This document shows, in pieces, positions 8,321 to 17,363 of a stretch of DNA of 44,716 nucleotides. Below the pieces are notes generated by a model that did not search any database, had not been told where the DNA came from, and was given only the letters and a program-made list of their open reading frames with translations. The position numbers and the translations under genes were made by a program. Origin of the DNA: an uncultured Colwellia sp. (GTDB lineage Bacteria; Pseudomonadota; Gammaproteobacteria; Enterobacterales; Alteromonadaceae); assembly GCA_913063325.1 (NCBI GenBank), contig CAJXYE010000037.1:1-44716 (forward strand), given 5' to 3'. Position 1 is the stretch's first letter. Each line of letters starts with the position of its first letter.

Positions 8321-11300
8321 ATGTCAAAAATCTCCAGATTTTCTGCATTGTTTTTATCACTTAGCGTAACTTCAGTCTTTGCGAATGCATCAAAAATTGG
8401 TTCAGATTTACTATTAACTTCTTCTTCAGTTGCTAAGCAAGAATATTCAATTCCAGTAAAGCGAGACAAAGTTAAAATATTTTTAACTTATGATACTGGT
8501 GTTGATGAGTACTTTGAAAAAGAAAACTCAACTTCTGTTGCCAAATTAAACAAAGTCATGGAAAAGGTTAATAGTATTTTTTTAGCATCGGGGACAGGCG
8601 TAGAGTTTGACTGGCAGTTAATCCCATCTTCTAGTAACTTTCCTTACGATGAAGATAATTATAAAGCGGGAATTTATAACGTTATTTCTGAGCAGCAATG
8701 GTACAAAGATTCAGTACTGCATAATTTGTCAGATTTTCATATCGCAGTTTTTAGCCCTGATGTTATTCCACAGTATGGCGGTAGCTGTATTATTGGAGTT
8801 GGCTATGATGAAGATGACTATGCAAATTTCAAATGGAAAAACCCGAATAGAACTTGTTGGGTTTCGGCATACAATATTGAGAATGGTGTTGTACTCGCCC
8901 ATGAAATTGCTCATTACTTAGGCGCTAAACATAACCGCTATCAATTAGAAAATTACGATAATCAACAAACGTTTTCTAACGCTATTCCTTATGGTTATGT
9001 ATCAGTTGAACATAGCTTTATCACTATGATGAGCTATACGGGTGAATGCAATGAAGCTAACGTTAGCTGTGAAAAAATCCCATTATTTTCAAATCCTGAT
9101 ATTTTGCATAAAGGTGTTCCGATAGGAAAATCTGAACAAAGCGATGATGCCGCGAATGTTGCCAAACTGTTAGGCTATGGGGCGGTTGACCTTGTTAAAT
9201 ATGACTATTTACCCACCACAATGTCAATTGAGAATACAGCATCTCAAGTTACCTTGAGTTGGCCTGATATAGCATCATCTTATGTTATTAAAATAAACAA
9301 TAGGACCGGTGATAACCCTCAAGAGTATTCCGTTACTGAACCAAAAATTAGTTTAGACCGCCCTTTGTTCGTGCTTGGTAATTATGGTTGGCAGGGCTAT
9401 AAAGAATCAGGCACTGTCTATGCGGTATACCTGAATAAGGATGTAGAACGATTAATCCCTATTGGTGAATTTGAATTAAGGGCGCGTTTTGAGGATGCAC
9501 CTTTTTATGAACAAGGACATGATCGTCCACCAGAAGACCAAATCACAGTACGAGATGGTCAGTTGGGTTTTGATAGAACACTGGTATCTTTACCCGCTAA
9601 AGGAGAGTCCGTTGATATTAAAATTTCATTAATGGATGAAAATACTGAAAATTCAGATTTAATATTGTTGTCTGAACACGCGGAGTGTATTAAGGAAAAA
9701 CTTACCGAATACAATAATTGCGTAAATGTAAGTACTTCATTTGTGGTAAGTAGTAACTCTGCCGGATTAGATCCTATTTATGGCGATACTCAGCCTGACT
9801 GGCTACAGCGGTTTTTTGATATCAGTATTTCTGGCTATGGGAGCATTAGAACATTAAGGTTTACCTCAAGAATGGATGTTGCTGAATGGCGTGATTATTT
9901 GCAATTTATTTTAGATGAATACGGTACAGGGCAAAATGAGCGTAGAGATATTTTTATACAACAACAACGGCTACCATTAAGTCTTATTCGCATCGGTGAT
10001 ACGTTTAGTACCGCTAATGAAGACGGCAGGCGTATATTTGGCAGCGCGGATTTGATGATTGATTTATCGTCTGTTTTTGATAACTCACCAGTGATTGCAA
10101 CGGCTTTACCAAACCTGCAGGTAAAATTGTTGCAAAAAGAAAAAGAGTCAGTTGTATTGTCTAAATCAAATCAGGAAGTTTTACTTGATTTATCCCTATC
10201 AGGGCTAAGCTTGTCTGCCTTTGATATAGCAATAGAAAGCTCGCTTGAGTTTACTCTTGTATCTGAAGGTGTCTTTGTTGCACAAATTAGTGATGTTGAA
10301 AGTGGAGTGTATACCGCCAAGATATCAATCACCGCTAAATCCTCATCTAAAAATAATAATATCCGTAGCAGTACTCAACAAGGCTCGGAAAAAAGTACCG
10401 AGCAAAATATTGTCGCATCTAAAAGTATTACCTTTACCATAGTAGATGAAGTACCGGTGTTGTCTGCTGAAGCCGATACTGATAATGATGGTTTACTCGA
10501 TATTGTTGAGGGTTTTAGTGATAGTGATAATGATGGTTTTGTCGATTATTTAGATCCTTCAACGCTAAGTAACCAACAGGCACTTATATCGAATGGACAA
10601 GTGATTGATATTCGAACTGCTATATATGGAAATATTGGCATTGATAATACAGAGTTTCTCGTTTCAGAACGTTTAAAAAATGTAAAACAGGGCTTAGTTA
10701 ACAATCTTACTATGACTCTGATTGAGTTATTAACTTACCATCCGACTTCAACTTTTCCTAAAGAGAGTTACACCCCTTTTACCGATGTGCTTGATGTTAC
10801 CGTGCAAAGTGCAAGCCTAATGAATGATGTTAGGGTGAGTTTTGAACTTCCTGAAGGGCAGTTAATTCCTGAAGATGCAGTTTTACTTGAATTTTCTACA
10901 GAAAATGGCTGGATAGAAAGTCGTAAAGAAGTAAATAATCTTATTACCATGTCAGCTAAAAAAAGTGATGGGCAATGTCCTTCAAAAAATGATGATACTG
11001 GTTTTGAATCAGGGCTTAACAAAGGCAGTGAGTGTGTTTATTTATGGAAAGAAATAGATGAAAAGGATGCTGTTAGTACCATGGATTTTGGTCTACTTGT
11101 TTTAGCTCAGAAAATAGAGCAACAAACAAATACATCTCCTGAAATAACTGTTTCGAATGATCTAGACGTATTTGAAGGTGAGACTGTTACTCTAACAACC
11201 AAGGGTACAGATCTAGATGGTGATGCCTTAGTTTATCGTTGGGCACAAACTAGTGGCACACCAGTATCATTATCGGGCGGGGATACCGATGTTTTGAGTT

Positions 11301-11521
11301 TTAATGCGCCAAATGTAATTAGTGATGAAACCTTAACATTTACTGCTTATGCTTCTGATAATATTGTTGAAGTGAGTAAAATAGTAACGGTTGTGGTAAA
11401 AAACAAAACAGATACAGTTGTAGCTCCTACTGTTGAACCGAAGAAAGAATCAAGTTCAGGTGGTGGCTCATTCGGTTGGTTATTAATGTTGATAGCTGGA
11501 GTTCGATTATTTAGAAAATAG
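8321..11521 (+). CDS. Secreted zinc metalloprotease (reprolysin-like) with GlyGly-CTERM
   Basis: The 1066-residue protein starts at ATG 8321 after AAAGGAA. A signal peptide ends near VFANA. The metzincin zinc site HEIAHYLGAKH spans 194-204, with a Met-turn (ITMMSYTG) about 40 residues later. A long middle region with beta-rich segments follows, then paired calcium-binding repeats (DTDNDGLLD and DSDNDGFVD, about 718-745). An Ig-like domain comes next (about 950-1030), and a GlyGly-CTERM tail ends the protein (SSSGGGSF, hydrophobic stretch, VRLFRK). The last 100 residues resemble the end of the preceding pseudoprotease, so the two share export and anchoring. A digestive or surface protease role is likely. 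A hairpin terminator follows, closing this gene set. Confidence 0.88.
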   Translation: MSKISRFSALFLSLSVTSVFANASKIGSDLLLTSSSVAKQEYSIPVKRDKVKIFLTYDTGVDEYFEKENSTSVAKLNKVMEKVNSIFLASGTGVEFDWQLIPSSSNFPYDEDNYKAGIYNVISEQQWYKDSVLHNLSDFHIAVFSPDVIPQYGGSCIIGVGYDEDDYANFKWKNPNRTCWVSAYNIENGVVLAHEIAHYLGAKHNRYQLENYDNQQTFSNAIPYGYVSVEHSFITMMSYTGECNEANVSCEKIPLFSNPDILHKGVPIGKSEQSDDAANVAKLLGYGAVDLVKYDYLPTTMSIENTASQVTLSWPDIASSYVIKINNRTGDNPQEYSVTEPKISLDRPLFVLGNYGWQGYKESGTVYAVYLNKDVERLIPIGEFELRARFEDAPFYEQGHDRPPEDQITVRDGQLGFDRTLVSLPAKGESVDIKISLMDENTENSDLILLSEHAECIKEKLTEYNNCVNVSTSFVVSSNSAGLDPIYGDTQPDWLQRFFDISISGYGSIRTLRFTSRMDVAEWRDYLQFILDEYGTGQNERRDIFIQQQRLPLSLIRIGDTFSTANEDGRRIFGSADLMIDLSSVFDNSPVIATALPNLQVKLLQKEKESVVLSKSNQEVLLDLSLSGLSLSAFDIAIESSLEFTLVSEGVFVAQISDVESGVYTAKISITAKSSSKNNNIRSSTQQGSEKSTEQNIVASKSITFTIVDEVPVLSAEADTDNDGLLDIVEGFSDSDNDGFVDYLDPSTLSNQQALISNGQVIDIRTAIYGNIGIDNTEFLVSERLKNVKQGLVNNLTMTLIELLTYHPTSTFPKESYTPFTDVLDVTVQSASLMNDVRVSFELPEGQLIPEDAVLLEFSTENGWIESRKEVNNLITMSAKKSDGQCPSKNDDTGFESGLNKGSECVYLWKEIDEKDAVSTMDFGLLVLAQKIEQQTNTSPEITVSNDLDVFEGETVTLTTKGTDLDGDALVYRWAQTSGTPVSLSGGDTDVLSFNAPNVISDETLTFTAYASDNIVEVSKIVTVVVKNKTDTVVAPTVEPKKESSSGGGSFGWLLMLIAGVRLFRK

Positions 11522-11541
11522 TCTTTATTTTTAAGTTCTTT

Positions 11542-11571
11542 AAGGCATTTCATTTTTGAAGTGCCTTTTTT
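11542..11571 (+). terminator. Rho-independent terminator after the metalloprotease gene
   Basis: The arms AAGGCATTTC and GAAGTGCCTT pair with a single G-U wobble around a short A/T loop, and a run of T follows. It lies 20 bp after the protease stop. Confidence 0.85.
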
Positions 11572-11710
11572 ATTGGGGAATTATAAAGCGAGTTTGCTAG
11601 TTTTTTCTCTCTTAATGTCTCGAAAGTAAGTTATAAAGTGATCTTAAAACTCATACTTAACTCGATATTTGTTAGTTGGCCCGCGCTGTGGAAAAGGGCC
11701 CCGAATATTA

Positions 11711-12547
11711 TCAAAAACCTGTAGTAATAATGCTCTCTAGGGTTAATAACTTTTGCACTAACTGCTTTGCCATTGGAATAGCAGAAGCGGGGTTTTGCCC
11801 TGTGATTAAGCGGCCATCCACCACTACATGTGGTTTGCCCTTTGCTTTTGAGGAATAGCGTCCACCAAGTTCGATAATTTTATCTTCCAGTAAAAACGGA
11901 TAGTTGTTACGCGCCCAGTAACCCTCTTCGTGATTGGCTTTTGCGGTTAATTTTTTTCCGGAAATTAACCGAGTGCCATTTGAAAGTTTTACATTGAGTA
12001 AGCCGGCAATGCCGTGACAATCTGCAGCAACAAAACCGCCACTTTCATAAATTTCTGTAGTGAGTTTATGTAGTGCATCATTGTTAATAAAATCAAACAT
12101 GGGACCTGATCCACCAGCAAAATATATTGCTTGATAGTTACTGGCTTGTATTTGGTTAATCGTTAAAGAATTGGATAGCTTTGTTGGTAAACTTGATTGC
12201 TTCAGCCACTCTTCTTGCGCTGATGATAATCTTGAACTGCCACTTGCTTTGCCTTTGCCACCTAAAGGGCTAGCAATAGTAATTTCAAAACCTGCTTGTT
12301 GTAAAAGTTGATAAGGCTCTAATACTTCAGGTAGCCAATAGCCGTGTTTATCACTGGATATTATTATCAGAACTTTTGCCTTTGCTTTATCTAGCGTTTT
12401 GTTTTTTAAGGTTTGAACATTGCTGTTAGCAGCTGAACTGCTTAGGCTAAAAAAAGTAACAAATAAAATGCTAAAGCAGATCATTGAAAAAATTCGTAAT
12501 GTTACCTTTGGTTGTTTGTGTGTATTGAATGCGAAAATATCCTTCAT
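11711..12547 (-). CDS. Exported DJ-1/PfpI family protein
   Basis: This 278-residue protein belongs to the DJ-1/PfpI (type 1 glutamine amidotransferase-like) superfamily, closest in style to the Hsp31-like group. Visible features are GGSGPMFDF, typical of the GGHGxxxD motif, and the nucleophile elbow AADCHGIAG with Cys177. Residues 17-40 form a hydrophobic segment ending in SSSAA, a signal peptide or anchor, so it probably acts in the periplasm. Most relatives are cytoplasmic. GGAG precedes the ATG at 12547. Family members include chaperones, deglycase/glyoxalase-type enzymes and hydrolases, and the reaction here cannot be assigned. It is divergent from the membrane regulator gene. Confidence 0.8.
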   Translation of the reverse strand: MKDIFAFNTHKQPKVTLRIFSMICFSILFVTFFSLSSSAANSNVQTLKNKTLDKAKAKVLIIISSDKHGYWLPEVLEPYQLLQQAGFEITIASPLGGKGKASGSSRLSSAQEEWLKQSSLPTKLSNSLTINQIQASNYQAIYFAGGSGPMFDFINNDALHKLTTEIYESGGFVAADCHGIAGLLNVKLSNGTRLISGKKLTAKANHEEGYWARNNYPFLLEDKIIELGGRYSSKAKGKPHVVVDGRLITGQNPASAIPMAKQLVQKLLTLESIITTGF

Positions 12548-12865
12548 ATATTACTCCATATTTCGGGTGAGTTTTTAAGTACATTGCAGTTTGATGTTTG
12601 TAATTCTAAATAAAGCATCAAGAAAAAGAATGAATAGCGGGTGACTAGTTAGGAACAATGTTTGAATTATTCGTGACCAAACTGTGACTAAGTATGTATT
12701 TAAAGGCTTTGCAGCATGTTTTACTCTATAAGCCACTTTTGTATGGCAAAGTACTATTTAAAAACCTTAATAACTCGATTAAAGTGCAGTACCATAGCTG
12801 CGTTAACGCAGTTCTTAATTGTTTACTGAATGAATTGCTTATAAAAATAAAAACAAGGAGCTACT
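12548..12865. promoter_or_regulatory. Divergent intergenic region with a GTGAC direct repeat
   Basis: The region separates the DJ-1-like gene and the membrane regulator gene. GTGACC (12673) and GTGAC (12684) form a direct repeat with an 11-bp period, about one helical turn. The GTGACC word recurs in the perfect inverted repeat at 15107-15136 before the export operon. This suggests binding sites for the downstream winged-helix regulator. The remaining sequence shows no clear gene. Confidence 0.35.
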
Positions 12866-15031
12866 TTGCGCTACTTATACTTTGCTGATATTTGCATCGA
12901 TACCCATAACCAACTGCTTTATCGTCAAGGTGAAACCATTAACTTGGCGCCTAAGGTATATGATTTATTGGTATTCCTTTGTCAAAATAGCCATAGGGTG
13001 ATCAGTAAAGATGAACTGATGGAACAAGTATGGACTGGTACTTTAGTCACTGAAAATGCTATCAGTCGTACTTTAGTTAAAGTAAGAAAAGCGCTGGCTG
13101 ACGATCCTAAAAAACCACAATTTATTATCACTGTCCCACGTAAAGGTTATCGTATGGTGGCAGACTTTGTTGCCTCGGACACTATTAGCAATCAACCTGA
13201 AGGGAGCGTTTCTCTTAATCAAACGGATGATTTTAATGACGATGAGCAACAAACGGCACTTAATAAAAAAAATCAGCAAACTAGGTTAACTGCTCAGCCA
13301 TCAGTATTTAATCAAAGTAGAACAACGAAATATACTATATTGATAGCGGTTGGCGTCATTATTCTCATTGCTATTACTTATGGTCTATCAATAAAAAAAA
13401 ATACCGTATTACAAACCAAGCAAATAAAGCCACTAACTCGTGAAGTTGGAGTAGAGCAATATCCGGCAGTATCACCCGAGTTAACTCAGTTAGCTTATCG
13501 TAAAGATATTTCAGGTAAACCGTCATATATTAATATTGAAAACCTTACTAGCCATGCAAAGCAGTCTATTACTCATGCAAGAGGCGCATTAAGCAAACCT
13601 GTCTGGTCGCCAACACAAGATAAGTTAGCTTTTTTATATAAGCATAATAGTGTCTGTATGATCTTTTGGGCAGAGCTTTCAGATATTAAAAATAAAGACA
13701 CCTGGCAAGACATTACTGAATGTGGCGCTCAAGCTAGTCCGCACTTTGTTTTTTCGCCAGATGGTCAATACCTGTATTTTAACGACAGACAATCGGCAAG
13801 TCATGGCTATCAAGTTTTTAGGGTAAACTTAGCGAATAAAGAAAAAGATATTGTTAACCAACCCATCACTAATGGCTTAGGTAACTACAGTTTTGATATC
13901 TCGCCCGATGGTAAAAGATTGCTGATGATTAACAGTGAGTTTTCGCCGACAACCCGTATTTACACGTTAGAAATAGAAAACTCAACCCTTGAGCAAACCG
14001 CTCAGTTAGATTATTTACTGCGTTCGGTACTTTGGCATCATGACAATGAAACTATTATTCATCCATCACCACACCCAGCGTATGAGCTTTGGCAAAGTGA
14101 TTTAGCGGGTAATAAGTTAGCGGTAGTTGCCAGTAATACTTCAAGAGTAAAGCATTTATCACGAATCAATAATGGTAAAGACTTTAGCTTTGTTTCTTAT
14201 TTATTAAATAAAGATATTCACTTCCAAGCCATTGATAAAAATAACAATCTAAAGAGTATTGAATTGGCTAATTCAACGGTGATGGATTATTTACCCGCTT
14301 TAGCTAATACCAGCAATCAATATGCCTTTGTTTCTAAACGCTCTACTTCAGCAGAAGTTTACCTTAGTACCATAAAAGCAGCTACAGATAACAGCACTGA
14401 AAATGCTAAACAGTTAAGTCATTTCAATAACCCCGTGAAGTTATACGACTTGGCTTTTTCACCAAATGATAGTCAACTTATGGTGCTGGCTGATAATCAA
14501 ATCTATGTAGCAAAGATTGACGAGATGTCGATGAAAAAGTTGCCACTTGATAATATCGCGATTGTGGCAGTGAGTTGGCAAGATGAAAATAATTTGCTGC
14601 TTTCTACCATTAAAAATGCTGACTGGACGCTAATGGCTTATAACATTAGTGAACAGAAGCTCTCCTCTATGCCGGTAGGCTATCAAGGTGGGCTTTATTC
14701 TGCAGTCGATAGTAGTTTTTATTTTATCGCTGATGATAGTTCGCAAGTGATGAAGTTCTCTGAAATATCAGCAGAGCCACAAGCAACTGACTTAACCTGT
14801 CAGCCAAGTATTATAAATAGAAAACTCAATTTAAAAGCAACAACTGACGGCTTAGTATGCCAATCAAATGCTGAAAATAAAGAATATAGCCATTACTCCT
14901 TTATTGGGCAACGTAGCCAAACATGGCAAAAGCCAGCTGCGGGTAATGATTTTGACGACAATAAAAAGGGCATGATTTACGCAAAAATGAAGCGTTCAGT
15001 GGCGGATATCATGCAAACAACTAGTTTTTAA
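12866..15031 (+). CDS. ToxR/CadC-type membrane-bound winged-helix regulator with TolB-like domain
   Basis: The best start is TTG at 12866, with AAGGAG five bases ahead. Residues 1-100 are an OmpR-type winged helix (LAPKVYDLLVFLCQN, DELMEQVWTG, SRTLVKVRKAL, TVPRKGYRM). A Gln/Asn/Ser-rich linker follows, then one membrane span (about 156-175). The remaining 540 residues contain repeated beta-propeller signatures (SPDGQYLYF, SPDGKRLLMI, SPNDSQLMVL) of the TolB/PD40 type. The propeller lies in the periplasm and probably senses a ligand or envelope state, with the DNA-binding domain in the cytoplasm. The MacAB-like export operon starts 199 bp downstream, so this is its likely regulator. Confidence 0.85.
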   Translation: MRYLYFADICIDTHNQLLYRQGETINLAPKVYDLLVFLCQNSHRVISKDELMEQVWTGTLVTENAISRTLVKVRKALADDPKKPQFIITVPRKGYRMVADFVASDTISNQPEGSVSLNQTDDFNDDEQQTALNKKNQQTRLTAQPSVFNQSRTTKYTILIAVGVIILIAITYGLSIKKNTVLQTKQIKPLTREVGVEQYPAVSPELTQLAYRKDISGKPSYINIENLTSHAKQSITHARGALSKPVWSPTQDKLAFLYKHNSVCMIFWAELSDIKNKDTWQDITECGAQASPHFVFSPDGQYLYFNDRQSASHGYQVFRVNLANKEKDIVNQPITNGLGNYSFDISPDGKRLLMINSEFSPTTRIYTLEIENSTLEQTAQLDYLLRSVLWHHDNETIIHPSPHPAYELWQSDLAGNKLAVVASNTSRVKHLSRINNGKDFSFVSYLLNKDIHFQAIDKNNNLKSIELANSTVMDYLPALANTSNQYAFVSKRSTSAEVYLSTIKAATDNSTENAKQLSHFNNPVKLYDLAFSPNDSQLMVLADNQIYVAKIDEMSMKKLPLDNIAIVAVSWQDENNLLLSTIKNADWTLMAYNISEQKLSSMPVGYQGGLYSAVDSSFYFIADDSSQVMKFSEISAEPQATDLTCQPSIINRKLNLKATTDGLVCQSNAENKEYSHYSFIGQRSQTWQKPAAGNDFDDNKKGMIYAKMKRSVADIMQTTSF

Positions 15032-15106
15032 ATCAATTAAAACCAGTTGATTACTTTTGAATTGCAAATGTAATTTATTGTTTTTATTATATTATACCTT
15101 AAAGTA

Positions 15107-15136
15107 AAGTTGTGACCGCGCTGATGGTCACAACTT
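15107..15136. promoter_or_regulatory. Perfect 11-bp inverted repeat upstream of the export operon
   Basis: AAGTTGTGACC and GGTCACAACTT are perfect complements separated by 8 bp. No T-run follows, so an operator is more likely than a terminator. It sits 95 bp before the adaptor gene and 76 bp after the regulator gene. The GTGACC word also appears upstream of the regulator gene. Confidence 0.5.
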
Positions 15137-15230
15137 ATTCCACATTAATCACGCTTTAATCCCTCTTTATTCCTTATTTCCCTACAGTTCTGGTTAACAC
15201 TGCTTATCAAATCAATGAGTAGGAATAATT

Positions 15231-16511
15231 ATGGACAAGCCACTAGTCAAAACCACGAATAAAAAATATCAAGGTAAGTATTTATTTGCCGCCCTTAGCA
15301 CGTGCTTATTTATAGGTGTTTTTGCTGTTACTCAAAGTAACGCCACCTTAACCACCTCAGGAAAAAACTACAATCTAGCTACTGACAATTTAGTTATTAG
15401 TACCATTAAACAAGCAGAATTTGCTGAGTATCTACCACTACGTGGTGTTGTTGAACCTGAAAAAACTATTTTTATTGATGCTATTGATGGTGGGCGTGTT
15501 GAAGAAGTATTTATACAAGAAGGAGCTTTAGTTAAGCAGGGACAAGCAATTTTAAAGCTGAGTAATACCAACTTGCAATTAAATGTTCTAGCAAGAGAAG
15601 CCGAAGTATCAGAGCAAATTAACAATATGCGCAATACTCGTTTGGCGTTAGAACAAAACCAACTTTCATTAAAGCGTGATGTTATTGAACTTGATTTTTC
15701 AGTATTACGTTTGCAAAAACAGTTTACCCGTAACCAAGCATTGATGAAGAAAAAGCTAATCTCACAGCAGGCCTTTGAAGCGGTAAAAGATGAGTTGGAT
15801 TTTCAACGTAAATACCGTGAAATCGTCCAGCAAAGCCAACAAAAAGAGGCGTTATTACAAAGCCAGCAGCTTGAGCAGTTAGCTCAAAGCATTAAAACCC
15901 TAGAGTCTAACCTAGCTATTTCTCGTGGCAGCTTAGACAAGTTGATTATTCGTGCCCCGAGCAGCGGGCAATTAACCTTTCTTGATGCCCAAGTTGGAGA
16001 ATCTAAAAGTAATGGTCAGCGTTTAGGTCAAGTAGATTTAATCGAGCAATATAAAGTCACGGCACAAGTGGATGAATTTTATGTTAGCCGTGTGGAAAAG
16101 GGACAAACAGCCAGTTTTGAACTTAACCAACAAACCTATCAAATTGACGTCGCTAAAGTCTATCCCGGAATCGACAACGGTACCTTCAAGGTTGATTTTA
16201 GTCTTTCTGAGAAAAGCATTGCCAAGCAATTACGCTTAGGTCAAAGCGTGCAACTAAAGTTCAACCTTTCGTCAAGCGAATCTAAGCTGCAAATAGCGAA
16301 TGGTGGTTTTATGCAAAACACCGCAGGTAGCTGGGTATTTGTTGTTGACAAAAACGGTGCACAAGCAAGTAAACGAGCCATTCGTTTGGGCAGAAAAAAC
16401 CCTCAAAGCATTGAAGTACTCTCCGGATTAACACTGGGAGAGCGCGTCATCACTTCTTCTTATGCCAGCTTTGCTGACGCTGAACAATTAAGTCTGTCTG
16501 AGAGCGATTAG
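15231..16511 (+). CDS. Periplasmic adaptor (HlyD/MacA-like) of an ABC exporter
   Basis: This 426-residue membrane fusion protein has an N-terminal anchor (about 14-33). Half of a lipoyl/barrel-sandwich domain follows (VEEVFIQEGALVKQGQAILKL), then a long helical hairpin (about 110-230). The second lipoyl half comes next (IIRAPSSGQLTF, VGESKSNGQRLGQVD), and a beta-barrel and membrane-proximal domain end it. It should bridge the inner-membrane ABC transporter to an outer-membrane channel such as TolC, which is not encoded here. AGGAAT lies before ATG 15231. It is the first gene of the adaptor-ATPase-permease operon. Confidence 0.88.
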   Translation: MDKPLVKTTNKKYQGKYLFAALSTCLFIGVFAVTQSNATLTTSGKNYNLATDNLVISTIKQAEFAEYLPLRGVVEPEKTIFIDAIDGGRVEEVFIQEGALVKQGQAILKLSNTNLQLNVLAREAEVSEQINNMRNTRLALEQNQLSLKRDVIELDFSVLRLQKQFTRNQALMKKKLISQQAFEAVKDELDFQRKYREIVQQSQQKEALLQSQQLEQLAQSIKTLESNLAISRGSLDKLIIRAPSSGQLTFLDAQVGESKSNGQRLGQVDLIEQYKVTAQVDEFYVSRVEKGQTASFELNQQTYQIDVAKVYPGIDNGTFKVDFSLSEKSIAKQLRLGQSVQLKFNLSSSESKLQIANGGFMQNTAGSWVFVVDKNGAQASKRAIRLGRKNPQSIEVLSGLTLGERVITSSYASFADAEQLSLSESD

Positions 16512-16583
16512 CCCTGAATAACTCAGTAAATAATTAATTTAATAACGCAGAAATTAACATTTATAAAATAAATATAAGGAATT

Positions 16584-17363
16584 ATGATGATCAAATTTAA
16601 TAAAATAAGCCGCTCTTTTATTGGCGATGAAGTAGAAACTGTTGCTATAGATGAAATGAACCTAACCATTAGCAAAGGGGAATTTTTATCAATCCTTGGG
16701 CCGTCAGGCTGTGGTAAATCAACCTTACTGAACGTACTAGGTATGCTAGATAACATAGATACTGGGGAGTTTAGCTTTTTAGACAACCCCGTTGATAAAT
16801 TTAGCGAGCAACAACGTGCTCGTTTAAGAAAGCAGCATATTGGCTTTATTTTTCAAAACTTTAATTTAATTGATGAATTAACTGTTGAGCAAAACATCGA
16901 GTTACCACTTTATTATCACAATGTAGCAAAAGCAGAGAGAAAGCGATTAGTCGATGCTGTGTTAAAGCGAGTTGATATCAGTCATCGTCGTAAGCACTTA
17001 CCGGCAAAATTATCAGGTGGCCAGCAGCAACGCGTAGCTATCGCACGAGCTATTGTTACCAACCCTGACTTAATTCTCGCGGATGAGCCTACTGGTAACC
17101 TAGACTCAAAAAATTCAACGCAAGTGATGGAGTTATTACAGCAGCTTAATCAAGAGGGAGCAACCATAGTGATGGTTACCCATGCCCCTGAGCATGTAAT
17201 ATATGGCACTCGGGTTATTGAGTTACTTGATGGTAAAGTAGTTAATGATCAACGGGTAAAAGAAAAGCTTAACAATCAGATGAATAAAGACGTTAGTGAT
17301 GTCTATTTGAAAGGAAAGGATAGCATAGCAGAGCAAGCAGCAGGGGAGGTGACTTGTGGTTAA
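16584..17363 (+). CDS. ABC transporter ATP-binding protein (MacB/LolD-like)
   Basis: This 259-residue ATPase has Walker [10 protein letters not shown], a Q-loop in FIFQNFNL, the signature LSGGQQQR, Walker B LILADEP followed by TGNLD, and the switch His in VTHAPEH. This is the pattern of the MacB/LolD group of exporters. It is encoded separately from its permease, unlike MacB itself, where both are fused. AAGGA precedes two adjacent ATG codons, and the second (16587) has the better spacing. Its 3' end overlaps the permease start by 8 bp, which suggests translational coupling. Confidence 0.92.
   Translation: MMIKFNKISRSFIGDEVETVAIDEMNLTISKGEFLSILGPSGCGKSTLLNVLGMLDNIDTGEFSFLDNPVDKFSEQQRARLRKQHIGFIFQNFNLIDELTVEQNIELPLYYHNVAKAERKRLVDAVLKRVDISHRRKHLPAKLSGGQQQRVAIARAIVTNPDLILADEPTGNLDSKNSTQVMELLQQLNQEGATIVMVTHAPEHVIYGTRVIELLDGKVVNDQRVKEKLNNQMNKDVSDVYLKGKDSIAEQAAGEVTCG

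Noticed and set aside
12694..12888. 64-codon frame before the membrane regulator
   Set aside because: It overlaps the regulator start in another frame, has no ribosome-binding site, and has the composition of AT-rich intergenic DNA.
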